NCBI GenBank assembly: GCA_025201375.1
Contig: JAIWZP010000077.1
Location: forward strand, 1-64,000
Direction of reading: 5' to 3'
Source of the DNA: Gongronella butleri
Lineage: Eukaryota; Mucoromycota; Mucoromycetes; Mucorales; Cunninghamellaceae
Length of the DNA stretch: 64,000 nucleotides
In this document: positions 36,213-46,354 of the stretch, in pieces
Layout: each line of letters opens with the position of its first letter
Position numbering within the stretch: position 1 is the stretch's first letter
Position numbers and translations under genes: made by a program
Notes under the pieces: model-generated
What the model was told of the DNA's origin: nothing
The model's input: only the letters and a program-made list of their open reading frames with translations
Databases searched by the model: none

Positions 36213-37528
36213 CATCAGAAAGCAATCAATGGTTTAGAAAGCGATGGCACTCATTTTTTTTTCATATTCATTTGGATGACATAGCGGCGAGCATCGCAAT
36301 CCTGCGAGAATGGCACGGCAGCCGATCGATGTCGCGGGGCAAATATTATTATGATTTTTGACGCGTCAGAAAAGCGCGTCAGCTTGGTTATTTCTGCTCG
36401 ATTTTTTGCCTCAAATTCATGAACCTGGAGCATCTCTTTCTAATGGACGCGTCGGCGCGGGTCCTAGGCACGTTGATCTGATTTGATTCGCCTGCAAAAT
36501 AAAATCCAAAATCGCCCATTGCTCGTCACCGGGCTTATAGATCGCTCATTTTTTACACGATTGTTCGTTTTCCCCACGAGGCTATCCTTGTGTGCAAGTT
36601 TGCCGGATTTCAGGGGAACTATTTTTGCATTCTTTGGTTCAAGGGCTTGCCATGGCTAAATTTTGATTTGCTTGTTGCGCGCCCCCAGTGACTGTCGGCC
36701 GCCAGTAAGGATATCCCACTTGGTGTTTCTGGCATGGCGCGTGACTTTGCGACGCGTTTCGGGGCTGCAATGTAGTGTGGATGGCGAGTTAATGCCGAAA
36801 TATCGGTAAAAACGTATGTTTATAGAGCATCTCGAGAAATTCTTGCTCAAATGATCCCAAATTTAAACCAGCCGGAGCTTGACTGCTACTCAATATCTCC
36901 AAGGTTTCCCGTTGACCCTTTGGTTCAATTTTTTTGACAGGTGGGCTAATACGCTCTTGCGACGACCATATTTTGTTTCATCTCCTTCCATGACAATTTT
37001 TTTGAGAGTGAGGTGTCTTATGAATAGCTATCCACGAGTACAGCGAACACAATGATTCATATTTGACGAATGTAGAATCACCAGAACACCAGCAATTGCA
37101 AATTGGCTCATTTTTGGAATATTTTGTCGTTGCTTCGTTGTCTGAATCGCGTCAAACTCCCTGCAGATCCTTCGCGCGTTGACCAATCGCATGCTGTGTA
37201 AATATGTGGGGATCGATTGGGTAGTTGTGGAGAAATCGCGATCAAGGTTGTTTTTTTTTTTTACAATTTGCCGTGCAATCCGTGCAATCCGTGCATTGAT
37301 GGTGGAAAGACACTCTCCATCAAAAAAAAAAAAAAAAAAAAAAAGGAAAGAGCCAGCTTGCGGGCATTGGTGGCACAGGTGATTGTTCGAGATCAAGATC
37401 AAAAAACAGGCTTTGGTTTCAAAATCCGCCGTCAAAAAATCCAAAAATGGGAGCTCAAAAAAGGTGGGGCTTTCTTTTTTTTTTTTTTTTTTTCTTCCTC
37501 TTCTTGAATTGTTTAACACAACAGAACA
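36213..37528. other. Gene-poor spacer before ADE2
   Basis: Contains R2 copy 2, then AT-rich DNA with A and T runs (37321-37345, 37470-37490) close to ADE2. No gene is seen. Confidence 0.6.
36290..36990 (+). repeat. Dispersed repeat R2, copy 2
   Basis: Aligns with 16740-17280: ttggttatttctgctcgatt, cattgctcgtcaccgggct, cttgtgtgcaagttt.ccgga, aaattttgatttgcttgt. Lacks the left part present in copies 1 and 3. Confidence 0.7.
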
Positions 37529-39366
37529 ATGAACGACCAAAAAGTCGGTATTCTTGGAGGTAAATGGCGTGTTTTGTCTAAAATTTGCGCTTATTTTGAT
37601 GTTTTCTTTAGGTGGCCAGCTCGGTCGTATGATGGTGGAGGCTGCGTCTCGCTTGAATTTGCAGGTGGTGATCCTCGATGCGCCGTCTGATGCGCCAGCC
37701 AAGCAGATCGAGTCGACGCAGGCGCACCTTGCGGGTGCTTTCAACGATGCAGACAAGATCCGTGAGCTTGCGTCGCAGGTGGACGTGCTGACGGTGGAGA
37801 TTGAGCACGTGAATGCGTCTGTGCTTGCTGAATTGGAGGCGCAGGGCAAAAAGGTGCATCCTTCTGCGCAGACGATCACGACGATCCAAGACAAGTATGC
37901 GCAAAAGCAATTTTTGGTGGCGCGTGGAGTGCCTGTTGCTGAATTCATGGATTGCCCCGACGAGGCTGCGGTCAAGGCGGCGGGCGACGCGTTTGGGTAT
38001 CCGTTTATGCTGAAATCCAAGACGATGGCTTATGATGGCAAGGGCAATTACGTTGTCAAGAGCGCCAATGACATTTCTGCGGCCATGCAGGCGCTCAGCA
38101 AGACGCCCTTGTATGCCGAAAAGTGGGCGCCATTCACCAAGGAATTGGCGGTGATGGTGGTGCGTCGTGCGAATGGTGAGGTGCGTTGTTATCCTGTTGT
38201 GGAGACGATCCACAAGAACAGCATCTGCCATTTGGTGATTGCCCCCGCGCAAGTGGATGGAGCCGTGCAAGCGCGTGCGCAAAAGGTGGCTGAAAACGCG
38301 ATCAAGGCGTTCCCCGGCGCGGGTATCTTTGGTGTGGAGATGTTTGTGCTGGAAGATGGCCAGATCTTGCTCAATGAGATTGCCCCCCGCCCGCACAATT
38401 CGGGCCATTACACGATCGAGGCTTGCGACACGTCGCAATTCGAGAACCACATGCGTGCCATCTTGGACATGCCCCTCGGATCGACGGCTATGAAGGTGCC
38501 CGCATCGATCATGGTCAATATCCTCGGCGAATCCGACAGCATGGAAGAATGCTATCGCCCTTGCCACGAAGCTCTGCTCGTGGACGGTGCCACCATCCAT
38601 CTTTACGGCAAAAAGGGTTGCCGCGCAGGCCGCAAAATGGGCCACATCACGGTGGTTGGCGAATCCATGCTCCAAGTCCAGCAGCGCATCAAACCCATCC
38701 TGCATGCCATTGAGCCTGGCGTCGAACGCCCCTTGTCGTTGCAACCCCTGGTCGGCATCATCATGGGCTCCGATTCGGACTTGCCTGTCATGAAGATCGG
38801 CGCGCAAATCCTTAAAGATTTCGGCATTCCCTTTGAACTTTCCATTGTCTCGGCCCATCGCACCCCCCTGCGCATGGTCGAGTACGCCAAATCCGCCGCT
38901 CAGCGTGGCATCAAGGCCATCATCGCGGGCGCAGGTGGCGCCGCCCATCTGCCAGGCATGGTCGCCGCCATGACACCGCTCCCCGTCATTGGCGTCCCCG
39001 TCAAGGGTAGCTCCCTCGACGGCGTCGATTCGCTTCACAGCATCGTCCAAATGCCCGTAAGTTTCCTCATGCAGAAAAAAAAAAAGCCAATTGACCCCGT
39101 TTTTTCTATTTTGCATAGCGCGGCGTCCCTGTGGCCACCGTCGCCATCAACAACAGCACCAATGCTGCCCTGCTCGCCATCCGCATCATCGGTGCCTTTG
39201 TTCCGGGCGTCCTTGAGCAGATGGATGAGTACATGGTCAAAATGGAGGGCGAGGTCATGCGCAAGGTCGACAAGCTTGATCAAGTTGTACGTAACAACAA
39301 CGCAAATGAAAGACACAGCTGTCTCATACTTTTTTTTACTCGAAATAGGGCTGGGAAAACTACTAG
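37529..39366 (+). CDS. ADE2: Phosphoribosylaminoimidazole carboxylase (PurK-PurE fusion)
   Basis: Four exons: 37529-37559, 37612-39056, 39119-39286, 39349-39366; 553 aa (yeast Ade2 571). The N-terminal PurK-like ATP-grasp part (about 1-385) begins VGILGGGQLGRM and has YDGKGNYVV and [19 protein letters not shown]. The C-terminal PurE part (about 389-553) starts [14 protein letters not shown] and has SAHRTP and [12 protein letters not shown], then [13 protein letters not shown] across the second intron. It makes CAIR from AIR in de novo purine synthesis in the cytosol. The fused PurK-PurE order is the fungal form. The last exon codes only GWENY and stop. Loss of this enzyme gives red-pigmented colonies in yeasts. 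Confidence 0.97.
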
Positions 39367-39752
39367 ACATACATTGTAAATATACGAAAAAAAATAAACG
39401 ACCTTGTTTTTTTACCAAAATTCTTCATCTGCAATGACACGCGACCCAAGAGAAAGTAAAAAGAGACCTCAGATGGCGTACGAGTCATTTGCGGCTCAAT
39501 TTCGCATAAAACAGGGCATTTTTTTTTTCGATGCTTTTGTTTTATGCACGACGCGCGATTTTATGGCCCATGGTTTGGGAACACGGGGATGAAGCATAAA
39601 CGATTGGCCATGCACACCGTGCAACTTAGATAAAATGGCGCGGCATATCACGCAGACGCGTCACGTTGCGCTCAATCCATTGGAAGACACCATTTGTACA
39701 AACGGAATTTATTATTTTTGGAAATAAAATACAGTAGGACAAAAGAGGCTAA
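39367..39752. other. Convergent 3' spacer
   Basis: Space between ADE2 (+) and the F-box gene (-). It has the ADE2 polyadenylation signal and one TACAGTA (near 39731). No gene is seen. Confidence 0.6.
39393..39398 (+). terminator. Candidate polyadenylation signal, ADE2
   Basis: AATAAA lies 27 bp after the ADE2 stop codon. Confidence 0.5.
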
Positions 39753-41393
39753 TCACAATGATTTTAAATTGGACAAAGATTTGCAAGAGACAATGGCCAC
39801 TTTGCCATCGTTGATGTGATTCCAGGCATCTTCGGCCAGCTCTGACGGGAACGTGTCAGGAGCAGCAAGCGGGGCTGTATTGTCTTGCAGGCGAGCGTCA
39901 ACCCAGCGCCAAATCTGCTTTTCGAGCCATTGGGCTACAATGGACGGCAATGGCTCGATTAGATCTGGCTCGGCATAGATAAAAGCCTTGAGTCGTGGCT
40001 GGCCGGGTTGCGTGTTTTCCAGAACAAGGTGCAGCATGTTGTTGTCGCCGCCGTGGAGCTCGTATTGTAGAACCAGGCCGTGAACAGGGAGCGACACCCA
40101 CAGTGCCGTCATGGCAAATAGCAATAACATAGGCTGCATCAATGTGTTTTCTATCGAAACTGGTATGTAGGGCACCTTGACAGTGTAGAGGAAGCTGATA
40201 GAAACATGGCTCAGCTTTGGGCACGCCAGAGCCAGACGTTCCAAACTGGAGAGGCGGTCGGATTGTAGCTGGAACACGTCCAACCGTTCCAACACGAAGC
40301 TTTTGTGCTCACGCTCCCATTCCACAAATGTATCTTTTTCAAAAATTTCTTCATACAGCGTCAACTTGGTAAGAAGTGGCGCGCGTTCCATCAAAGGCAC
40401 CAGCATGTTGCACCAGTCTTCGTCAATTTCATCAAAACCATCACCTTGAGCATTGATCGCATGCACATTGGACAGGGGCCAAAATTTGAGCAAAGGGCGC
40501 AAGATTGGCGGGTCCATTGTCAAATTCTTGATGCTGCCTTCCAAGGACAGGTTGGAAAACCACGGATCGAGAAGATCATGCTCTTCAGGGTCAAGGTAAT
40601 ATCTGTAGACACCATTCAATTCAAAACTGAGATTGGCTGGCAGAGCCATGACCAAGGAGGCCGAAACTGGGGGCAGGATCTGCGAGTGTAAATCTCTTTG
40701 CCTGTCAGCGTAGCAAACCGTGACAATGAGTTTGTCGAGCCGAAGCGATGTCAGCAGATAGACCAGCAAGACAAAAGGAAAGAGAGGGTCACCGTCACCA
40801 TAATCGTCGATAGTCATTTGCAATTGTCTCAACCTGCGCAAGCGCGAGGGCGTCCCGCGGTCTTGCGTGTATTGCACAAGATGTTGACCGTCCATTCTTC
40901 CGCGCAAAAAGTGAGCATTGAGCGATTCCAACGCTGGAAGATGATCCAGAATCTTTTCAAAGACATTGAGGTCGCCACCACGTTGAATGTCGCCAAGCGT
41001 CAAATGTGTCAATTGCCGAGGCAAAAGAGCAACATCCGTGATGGGGCTCTCGTCCAAGTTTCCAAATGACTCGTAGTGAAAAACCTTCAGACATGGCAAG
41101 AAGTTCAGCGAGTGGCAGCTTGGAAGCGCGCGACAAAGTCGCAAGAACATGGAGGGTTTCGCCGGGCAATCGAAGATGACGCGCTGAAAAGGTGGGGGCG
41201 ATATGCCGGGCGATTCAAAGTGATCCAAAAAGAGGCGCAATTTCTCGTTGTTATCGAAAACAATGTCAGCATGACGGGCAACCAGTCGCGTGGCAATATC
41301 GCGCATGGTCGTGTTGACGAGGCGCGCCGTGAGAAGGTCCTTGACGCGAAGACATTCACAAATAAGATCGAGAATTTCTGGAGGAAAAAGCAT
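39753..41393 (-). CDS. F-box protein with leucine-rich C-terminal part
   Basis: Single uninterrupted frame of 546 aa. The N-terminus has an F-box-like helix set (about 1-40: MLFPPEILDLICECLRVKDL, then LVNTTMRDIA). The rest is rich in leucine with irregular LRR-like spacing (for example LTHLTLGDI, LRRLRQLQM, PLLTKLTLYEE, LERLALACPKLSHVSI). F-box proteins link substrates to Skp1-cullin ubiquitin ligases; the substrate here is unknown. Such genes are numerous and fast-evolving in early fungi. No intron is apparent. Upstream is a 46-base poly-A tract. Confidence 0.75.
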   Translation of the reverse strand: MLFPPEILDLICECLRVKDLLTARLVNTTMRDIATRLVARHADIVFDNNEKLRLFLDHFESPGISPPPFQRVIFDCPAKPSMFLRLCRALPSCHSLNFLPCLKVFHYESFGNLDESPITDVALLPRQLTHLTLGDIQRGGDLNVFEKILDHLPALESLNAHFLRGRMDGQHLVQYTQDRGTPSRLRRLRQLQMTIDDYGDGDPLFPFVLLVYLLTSLRLDKLIVTVCYADRQRDLHSQILPPVSASLVMALPANLSFELNGVYRYYLDPEEHDLLDPWFSNLSLEGSIKNLTMDPPILRPLLKFWPLSNVHAINAQGDGFDEIDEDWCNMLVPLMERAPLLTKLTLYEEIFEKDTFVEWEREHKSFVLERLDVFQLQSDRLSSLERLALACPKLSHVSISFLYTVKVPYIPVSIENTLMQPMLLLFAMTALWVSLPVHGLVLQYELHGGDNNMLHLVLENTQPGQPRLKAFIYAEPDLIEPLPSIVAQWLEKQIWRWVDARLQDNTAPLAAPDTFPSELAEDAWNHINDGKVAIVSCKSLSNLKSL

Positions 41394-41481
41394 TCTTGTC
41401 GACTAACAAGATCACGAACAAAGGAAAAGCAGGATAAGTGAAAGGAAAAGGGACCATTGTTTTGATAAAAAGGTTTGCCGC

Positions 41482-41528
<47 letters not shown>

Positions 41529-42511
41529 GCGGAAAATATGATACGCCAAAAAAGTGTTTCGTGTCGCCCATCGGATCACCAAACAAAAGCGTGGCCCTTT
41601 AATTTTTAATTTTTAGGCGGAGAACGACTCGCCACATTGCACACACTCTCTCTCCACGCAATTTCTGCTACATGCAATCACTTGGCTACCGGAACTTCGA
41701 GATCATTTTCTTTTTTATGATATTCTGTATTTTGGCTCTGGGGTTTTACTACAGTAGCAAGCCCAATTCTCGAGATTTCTCAAGACTGAATGATCCGATT
41801 TGCCAAAAAAAAATTGACACCGTCGGAGCATTGAGCGAGTTCATTATATGAGCAAGTTCAGATACTGTACGTACATAATACTGTAAAAGGGGATAAAGGG
41901 GAGCAAAATCGCCACCATCTAATCGCATACGTTCTGCTACAAAGGCCCAACGTACAGTATTGACGCGCGAATCGCCTCAACTAAATCAGAAGCCAAACGT
42001 GGCACGGTAAAGCACCTGTTTTTGAAGATACTTCAGTTACTGTATATGTTTGGCGTGCAATGATTCTAAGACCTCTCGTTTTTTCGATTTTGGTTTGGCA
42101 CATCATTGGCAGACATGATGCTGGCTCGTCGACTCTGCTGCCTCCTGCTTGCTTGCACACATTCACGAACTTGAGTTTCCGCAAGCATGCGTGAAAAAAA
42201 ATCAGTCAACATTTCGGCAAAAGCACGAGAAATGCACGAAAGCACGATTTTAATCCTTTTTGTTGGAATTTTATAATACTGTAGACTGTACGCACAAATA
42301 AAGCGCTTGATTCGTTCATGTTTCGATCTCAGTACACAGAACTTGTTGACGTGCGCTATGATACTGTATCATTTCAATGTTTGAAAAAATAAGAACGCGC
42401 TACACTGCATAAAAACGTACTACACATTCACCTTTAAAACAACACCCAACAACAAAAACGTGTTTTTCAGGTTTCGCCGGCTTGATGTGCTTCCAGAATT
42501 TTTTTACAGCC

Positions 42512-42528
42512 TACTGTACAGTACTGTA
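42512..42528. repeat. Nested 5-bp footprint array
   Basis: TACTGTACAGTACTGTA: three 5-bp units on a TA. Copy B has the unexpanded site (cctgcctgcccg), exactly 15 bp shorter. Confidence 0.7.
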
Positions 42529-42612
42529 CTTGCCCGCCAATGGAACATGCCTCGTGAGTTCGTTACTATGTACTGTAATCGTGATGATATATCATAATAC
42601 AATAAACTACAC

Positions 42613-42660
42613 TACAGTACAGTACTGTACTGTACTGTAATACTGTACTGTACTACTGTA
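42613..42660. repeat. Large TACAG/TACTG array
   Basis: 48 bp made almost entirely of overlapping TACAGTA and TACTGTA words in both orientations. It can fold into a hairpin because the two words are reverse complements. Confidence 0.85.
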
Positions 42661-44400
42661 GTAGTAGCCCACCAGTGCCCAAGACGAACCAACCCGATTT
42701 TTTTGATTTGGACTGTCGAAAATTCCGAAAACCCTCTATTTGTACTATTTTGCATTCATCTGGACGTCTGCATGGTAGACCCCGTTCAAAAATAGCCGCA
42801 TAGAATTCAACGCAAAATTTGCAACAAAAAAGCTTAAACCCCCAAAGCGCTACGATCACTTTTGAAAAATTCAGCGGTCACTCAGGGGTCACACACTTCA
42901 ATCTCAGAAAATGCCAAATTTGGGGAATTTCGAACTCCGAGTGATCAATGCATCCCAAACAGGTAACTTCGACGATTTGCTATTGGCTGACAACATGGCC
43001 AGTCGCCCCACCTTAAGAAAAATGCCCAAAGAGTGACGCATGAACGGCGATCGACAGAGAAAAGAGCCTACTTTGGAGCAAGATTTTTTTTGCAAAATTT
43101 AAGGTTTGACATTTCCAAATTAAGGTAGTGGATTGCAGGGAATTTTTATTTTTTTATTTTTCTACAGTACAGTACTGTATTTTTTTATTTTTTTACAGTA
43201 CACTGAGGAGTGCGTGGACTGCAGGCTGGTGAAATGAGTACGTAATAATAAATGACCGATGCAAAAAGATACAGTAAAACCCAAGCCAGTGCGATGCAAG
43301 TCATCCCATTACTGTAGATGCTTTGCCTCCCTGTTTGTTAGTAAAACTGTAATACTGTAAAACGCGGGTGTCGAATACAGTAGACCATTGTCGAGGAGCA
43401 AATCGCGATCAAAGATTTTGATGAAAAAGTGGGTTTTCTCATCGTGGAGTTTTAGCCACCATCCGTCGGTAAAACTGGTCTCATCATTTGATGCAGATGC
43501 TGCAAGTGCCTTCGAATGTTACAGTAAGTATCATACAGTATCATAGAGTAGTAGTACTGTTGTTGTAGGTAGAGTACTGTAGGACTGTTGTACTGTACTA
43601 TGGGAGGAAGTGGGGTGGTGATTTTGTTGAAATGCGCCGGCACTAAAAGTTGACAAAATTGACCGAGGTTGGCACCCCAAGTGCAAGGGGGGTGTACGGT
43701 ATGCATGCCGGGTAAATGCTGTTGAGAGTGTGATTTCGAAAATGAGGTGATTTCTTTGACTTTCGCACAGAAACAAGATAATACTTGTTGTCAGCGTGTG
43801 AGTGATTCAAAACTTGTCTCGGCGGTGAATGCCGAATGTTGTATGATGCATGTGTTTTGATGAGATGTGCAAACCTTGAGATTGCAGGAAGTTGGGAGAG
43901 TGAGGGGCGATTTTGCATGAATGACGGGTCGCGTCGATCGGTCGTTGAATTTTTTTTGCATTGGCGCGTCCGTGCTGCGAATATACTGTGAGTGTGGAAT
44001 GATCACGGCTGATGCTTGCTGCGCCAGCCTGAGCCGTGACACGTACGGTAATCCGTTGTCGAGAACAGCGAGGTTGAAAATTTTTGATTAAATGTTATTG
44101 GACAAGCGGGGGGTGGTGCACACTACTGTACTGGCGATCTGACAGCAGTAAATCATACTGTTGCTTGTAGTACTGTATGATACCTATGATACAAAGGTCG
44201 GTAGGTTGCGCATCGGATTTGCCGGGCTGGAACAAAATAAATGCCCCTGGGCGGGGGCCTGGGGGACTATGACATGTACAGTATGATACGATAGATCAGC
44301 ATAGATGAGAAACAAAACAAGGGACATACAACGGCGGCATTGGACGCATCGCAAAGGCAGAGCAGCTGCCACCGCCGCTGAAAAGCGTTATGATACTGTA

Positions 44401-44818
44401 CAGTGCCCGGACAAAAAAAAGTTTCGCTGTGCATAATTCTCTGCAGTGCAAGGTATCAATTAATCGCGTTAATCTCTGCTGTATTGATCAATAATGGCTC
44501 CAGTGATATGAAATTTTGCAGGAACAATGATTTAAAAGTAAAAAAGCAATTCTAAAATTATGAAATGGCTATGCCAAGCGGGTATTGAAATAGATCAAAA
44601 AAGGGATACCTGACGCGTCACGCGACGCGACGCGTACCTACGCGTATACAATGGCCTGTGGAGATGAATTGACGTTATGAACACCATCTCCAATTTTTTT
44701 TGCAACGAGTGCAATGATGCCTAATTGTATTTTAAGAATCAATTCCATGTTACATGCATTGCATCGGTGCTGTGATCGAATAATGTAAAATCATCATGTG
44801 ACACGCTTCACGCGTCAG
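44401..44818 (+). repeat. Left inverted-repeat arm
   Basis: Runs inward from CAGTGCCCGGAC to the shared sequence cacgcgtcag, beyond which the arms diverge. Confidence 0.9.
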
Positions 44819-44987
44819 TTGCATCTGGAATAACAATTGCCATCTCTGTTATCTAATTTTAATCCCTAGTTGGCTTAAAACCATTGTACTTATTTAATTT
44901 GAAGGACTAGAATAGACTGTTATCGATTGGTTGACCAGTAGGAGCACTACGACCATGTTACGAAGGAAATCGCGACTTTTGACGCGT

Positions 44988-45405
44988 CTGACGCGTGACG
45001 CGTGTCACATGATGAATTTTACATTATTCGATCACAGCACCGATGCAATGCATGTAACATGGAATTGATTCTTAAAATACAATTAGGCATCATTGCACTC
45101 GTTGCAAAAAAATTGGAGATGGTGTTCATAACGTCAATTCATCTCCACAGGCCATTGTATACGCGTAGGTACGCGTCGCGTCGCGTGACGCGTCAGGTAT
45201 CCCTTTTTTGATCTATTTCAATACCCGCTTGGCATAGCCATTTCATAATTTTAGAATTGCTTTTTTACTTTTAAATCATTGTTCCTGCAAAATTTCATAT
45301 CACTGGAGCCATTATTGATCAATACAGCAGAGATTAACGCGATTAATTGATACCTTGCACTGCAGAGAATTATGCACAGCGAAACTTTTTTTTGTCCGGG
45401 CACTG
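44988..45405 (-). repeat. Right inverted-repeat arm
   Basis: Reverse complement of the left arm, ending GTCCGGGCACTG. It is followed by TA and then by a run of CTGTA/CAGTA units up to about 45427. Confidence 0.9.
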
Positions 45406-46354
45406 TACTGTACAGTACAGTACTGTAAAACAACGTGCAAAAGATCATTGCTCGCTCTCGTTCTCTTTCACATATCATCTCTTTTCGCTTTTTATTTGTG
45501 CGCTCTACAACACCTAACCTGATGATGGTCGATCTTCGGTTTTTATGATATCATATTATATTTTTTTTTCGGAAAAGAGAGGTGCCAAATCCTCCATTGG
45601 CAAAGCTTTGTGGCATTGCTGCGAAATGTCCTTGGTGCTGCGTTGGTGATGAATTTTTTTTTCAAATTACATCATAAAGCATTGTTTGTTACGTAGGGTT
45701 GATTAGATCAAACGCATCTTGAAAGTCCCCCCGCCCCTTTGACAACAGGTTCAATCCCTGACAAAAGCCAAATTCGTTATGCAACAACAGGCCAGCAGAG
45801 CACGCACAGCAGGCCCCAGAGAGTGATGTCATTCAATACTGTACCACTATGACTCCTTCTTTCTATGATATTCAAGTGTGAAATAAGATCAGGATGGAGG
45901 ATGCTATTTTTTGGGCCGATTGCAGGATTGCTACTGTATCATATCAGCAAAACCGCGATTTGGATGATTTTGCTCATTTGGGCGCGCCAAGCAATGGTTT
46001 TAGACAGCGCACCGGTGGCGCCTGGCGCTCACTGCTGATGGGATGCATGAATTTAGATGGCCCCTGACGCTATGCTACAATCGGATCAGCTACAGTGACG
46101 ACAAGGGCGTCGCAAATGCTCTGAGGCCGGATGCAAGCTGATGAGGGCATGTGAATGACGATGCAGATCACTAAATTATAGCTTGTGCGACCCTGTGCTG
46201 CTGACATCGCGACAATGCCAATGCGTCGTCCATGCAGCATTTTTGATTCCCGCCCTCCATTTTGGGTACTTTTAAAGCGACCTCCCTTTTTTTTTTCGTT
46301 CTTTCTCTCTCTTTCTTGTGCTTGGTCTCCTGCCCCCTTTATTTATTCGTAAAA

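Larger units (their letters stand above)
41750..43470 (+). repeat. Dispersed repeat R1, copy C (longest)
   Basis: The left half aligns with copy B (32660-33620) and the right half with copy A (2590-3560), so this copy bridges the other two and is about 1.7 kb. It carries the densest 5-bp expansions. No frame is conserved between copies. No terminal inverted repeat or target duplication is apparent at its edges. Confidence 0.8.
44401..45405. mobile_element. Non-autonomous Tc1/mariner-type element with 418-bp inverted repeats
   Basis: The two ends are near-perfect inverted copies: 44401-44818 and 44988-45405, with only a few mismatches or single-base gaps, around a 169-bp centre. The outer ends read CAGTGCCCGGACAAAA... 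and its complement ...GTCCGGGCACTG, and each is bordered by TA (44399-44400 and 45406-45407). Ends starting CAGT and a TA target duplication are hallmarks of the Tc1/mariner superfamily. No transposase frame is present in the arms or centre, so it would need a transposase from elsewhere. The high identity of the arms suggests recent movement or conversion between arms. The arms also contain GACGCGTCACGCGACGCG-type MluI-rich motifs. Confidence 0.9.
41394..46354. other. Repeat island
   Basis: About 5 kb with no recognisable gene. It holds a poly-A run (about 41481-41526), R1 copy C, dozens of TACTGTA/TACAGTA/TATGATA 7-mers and the Tc1/mariner-type inverted-repeat element. The final kilobase (45450-46354) is AT-rich and ends in a CT-rich leader for the alpha-galactosidase gene. 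Confidence 0.75.

Noticed and set aside
34929..36284. Long open frames on both strands with (IF)n or (IK)n runs
   Set aside because: They are only open because the ATTTTT repeat has a period of six; the repeat lies in an intron and is not coding.
37608..39116. 502-codon antisense frame over ADE2
   Set aside because: Overlaps a certain gene in full, His/Arg/Asp-rich, and is explained by codon bias of ADE2.
44401..45405. Assembly-made palindrome
   Set aside because: The arms differ at a few positions, the centre is unique, and the ends coincide exactly with TA-flanked CAGTG termini, which an artefact would not produce.
45700..45780. tRNA-like B box (ggttcaatccc)
   Set aside because: No matching A box, anticodon arm or acceptor stem could be built around it.
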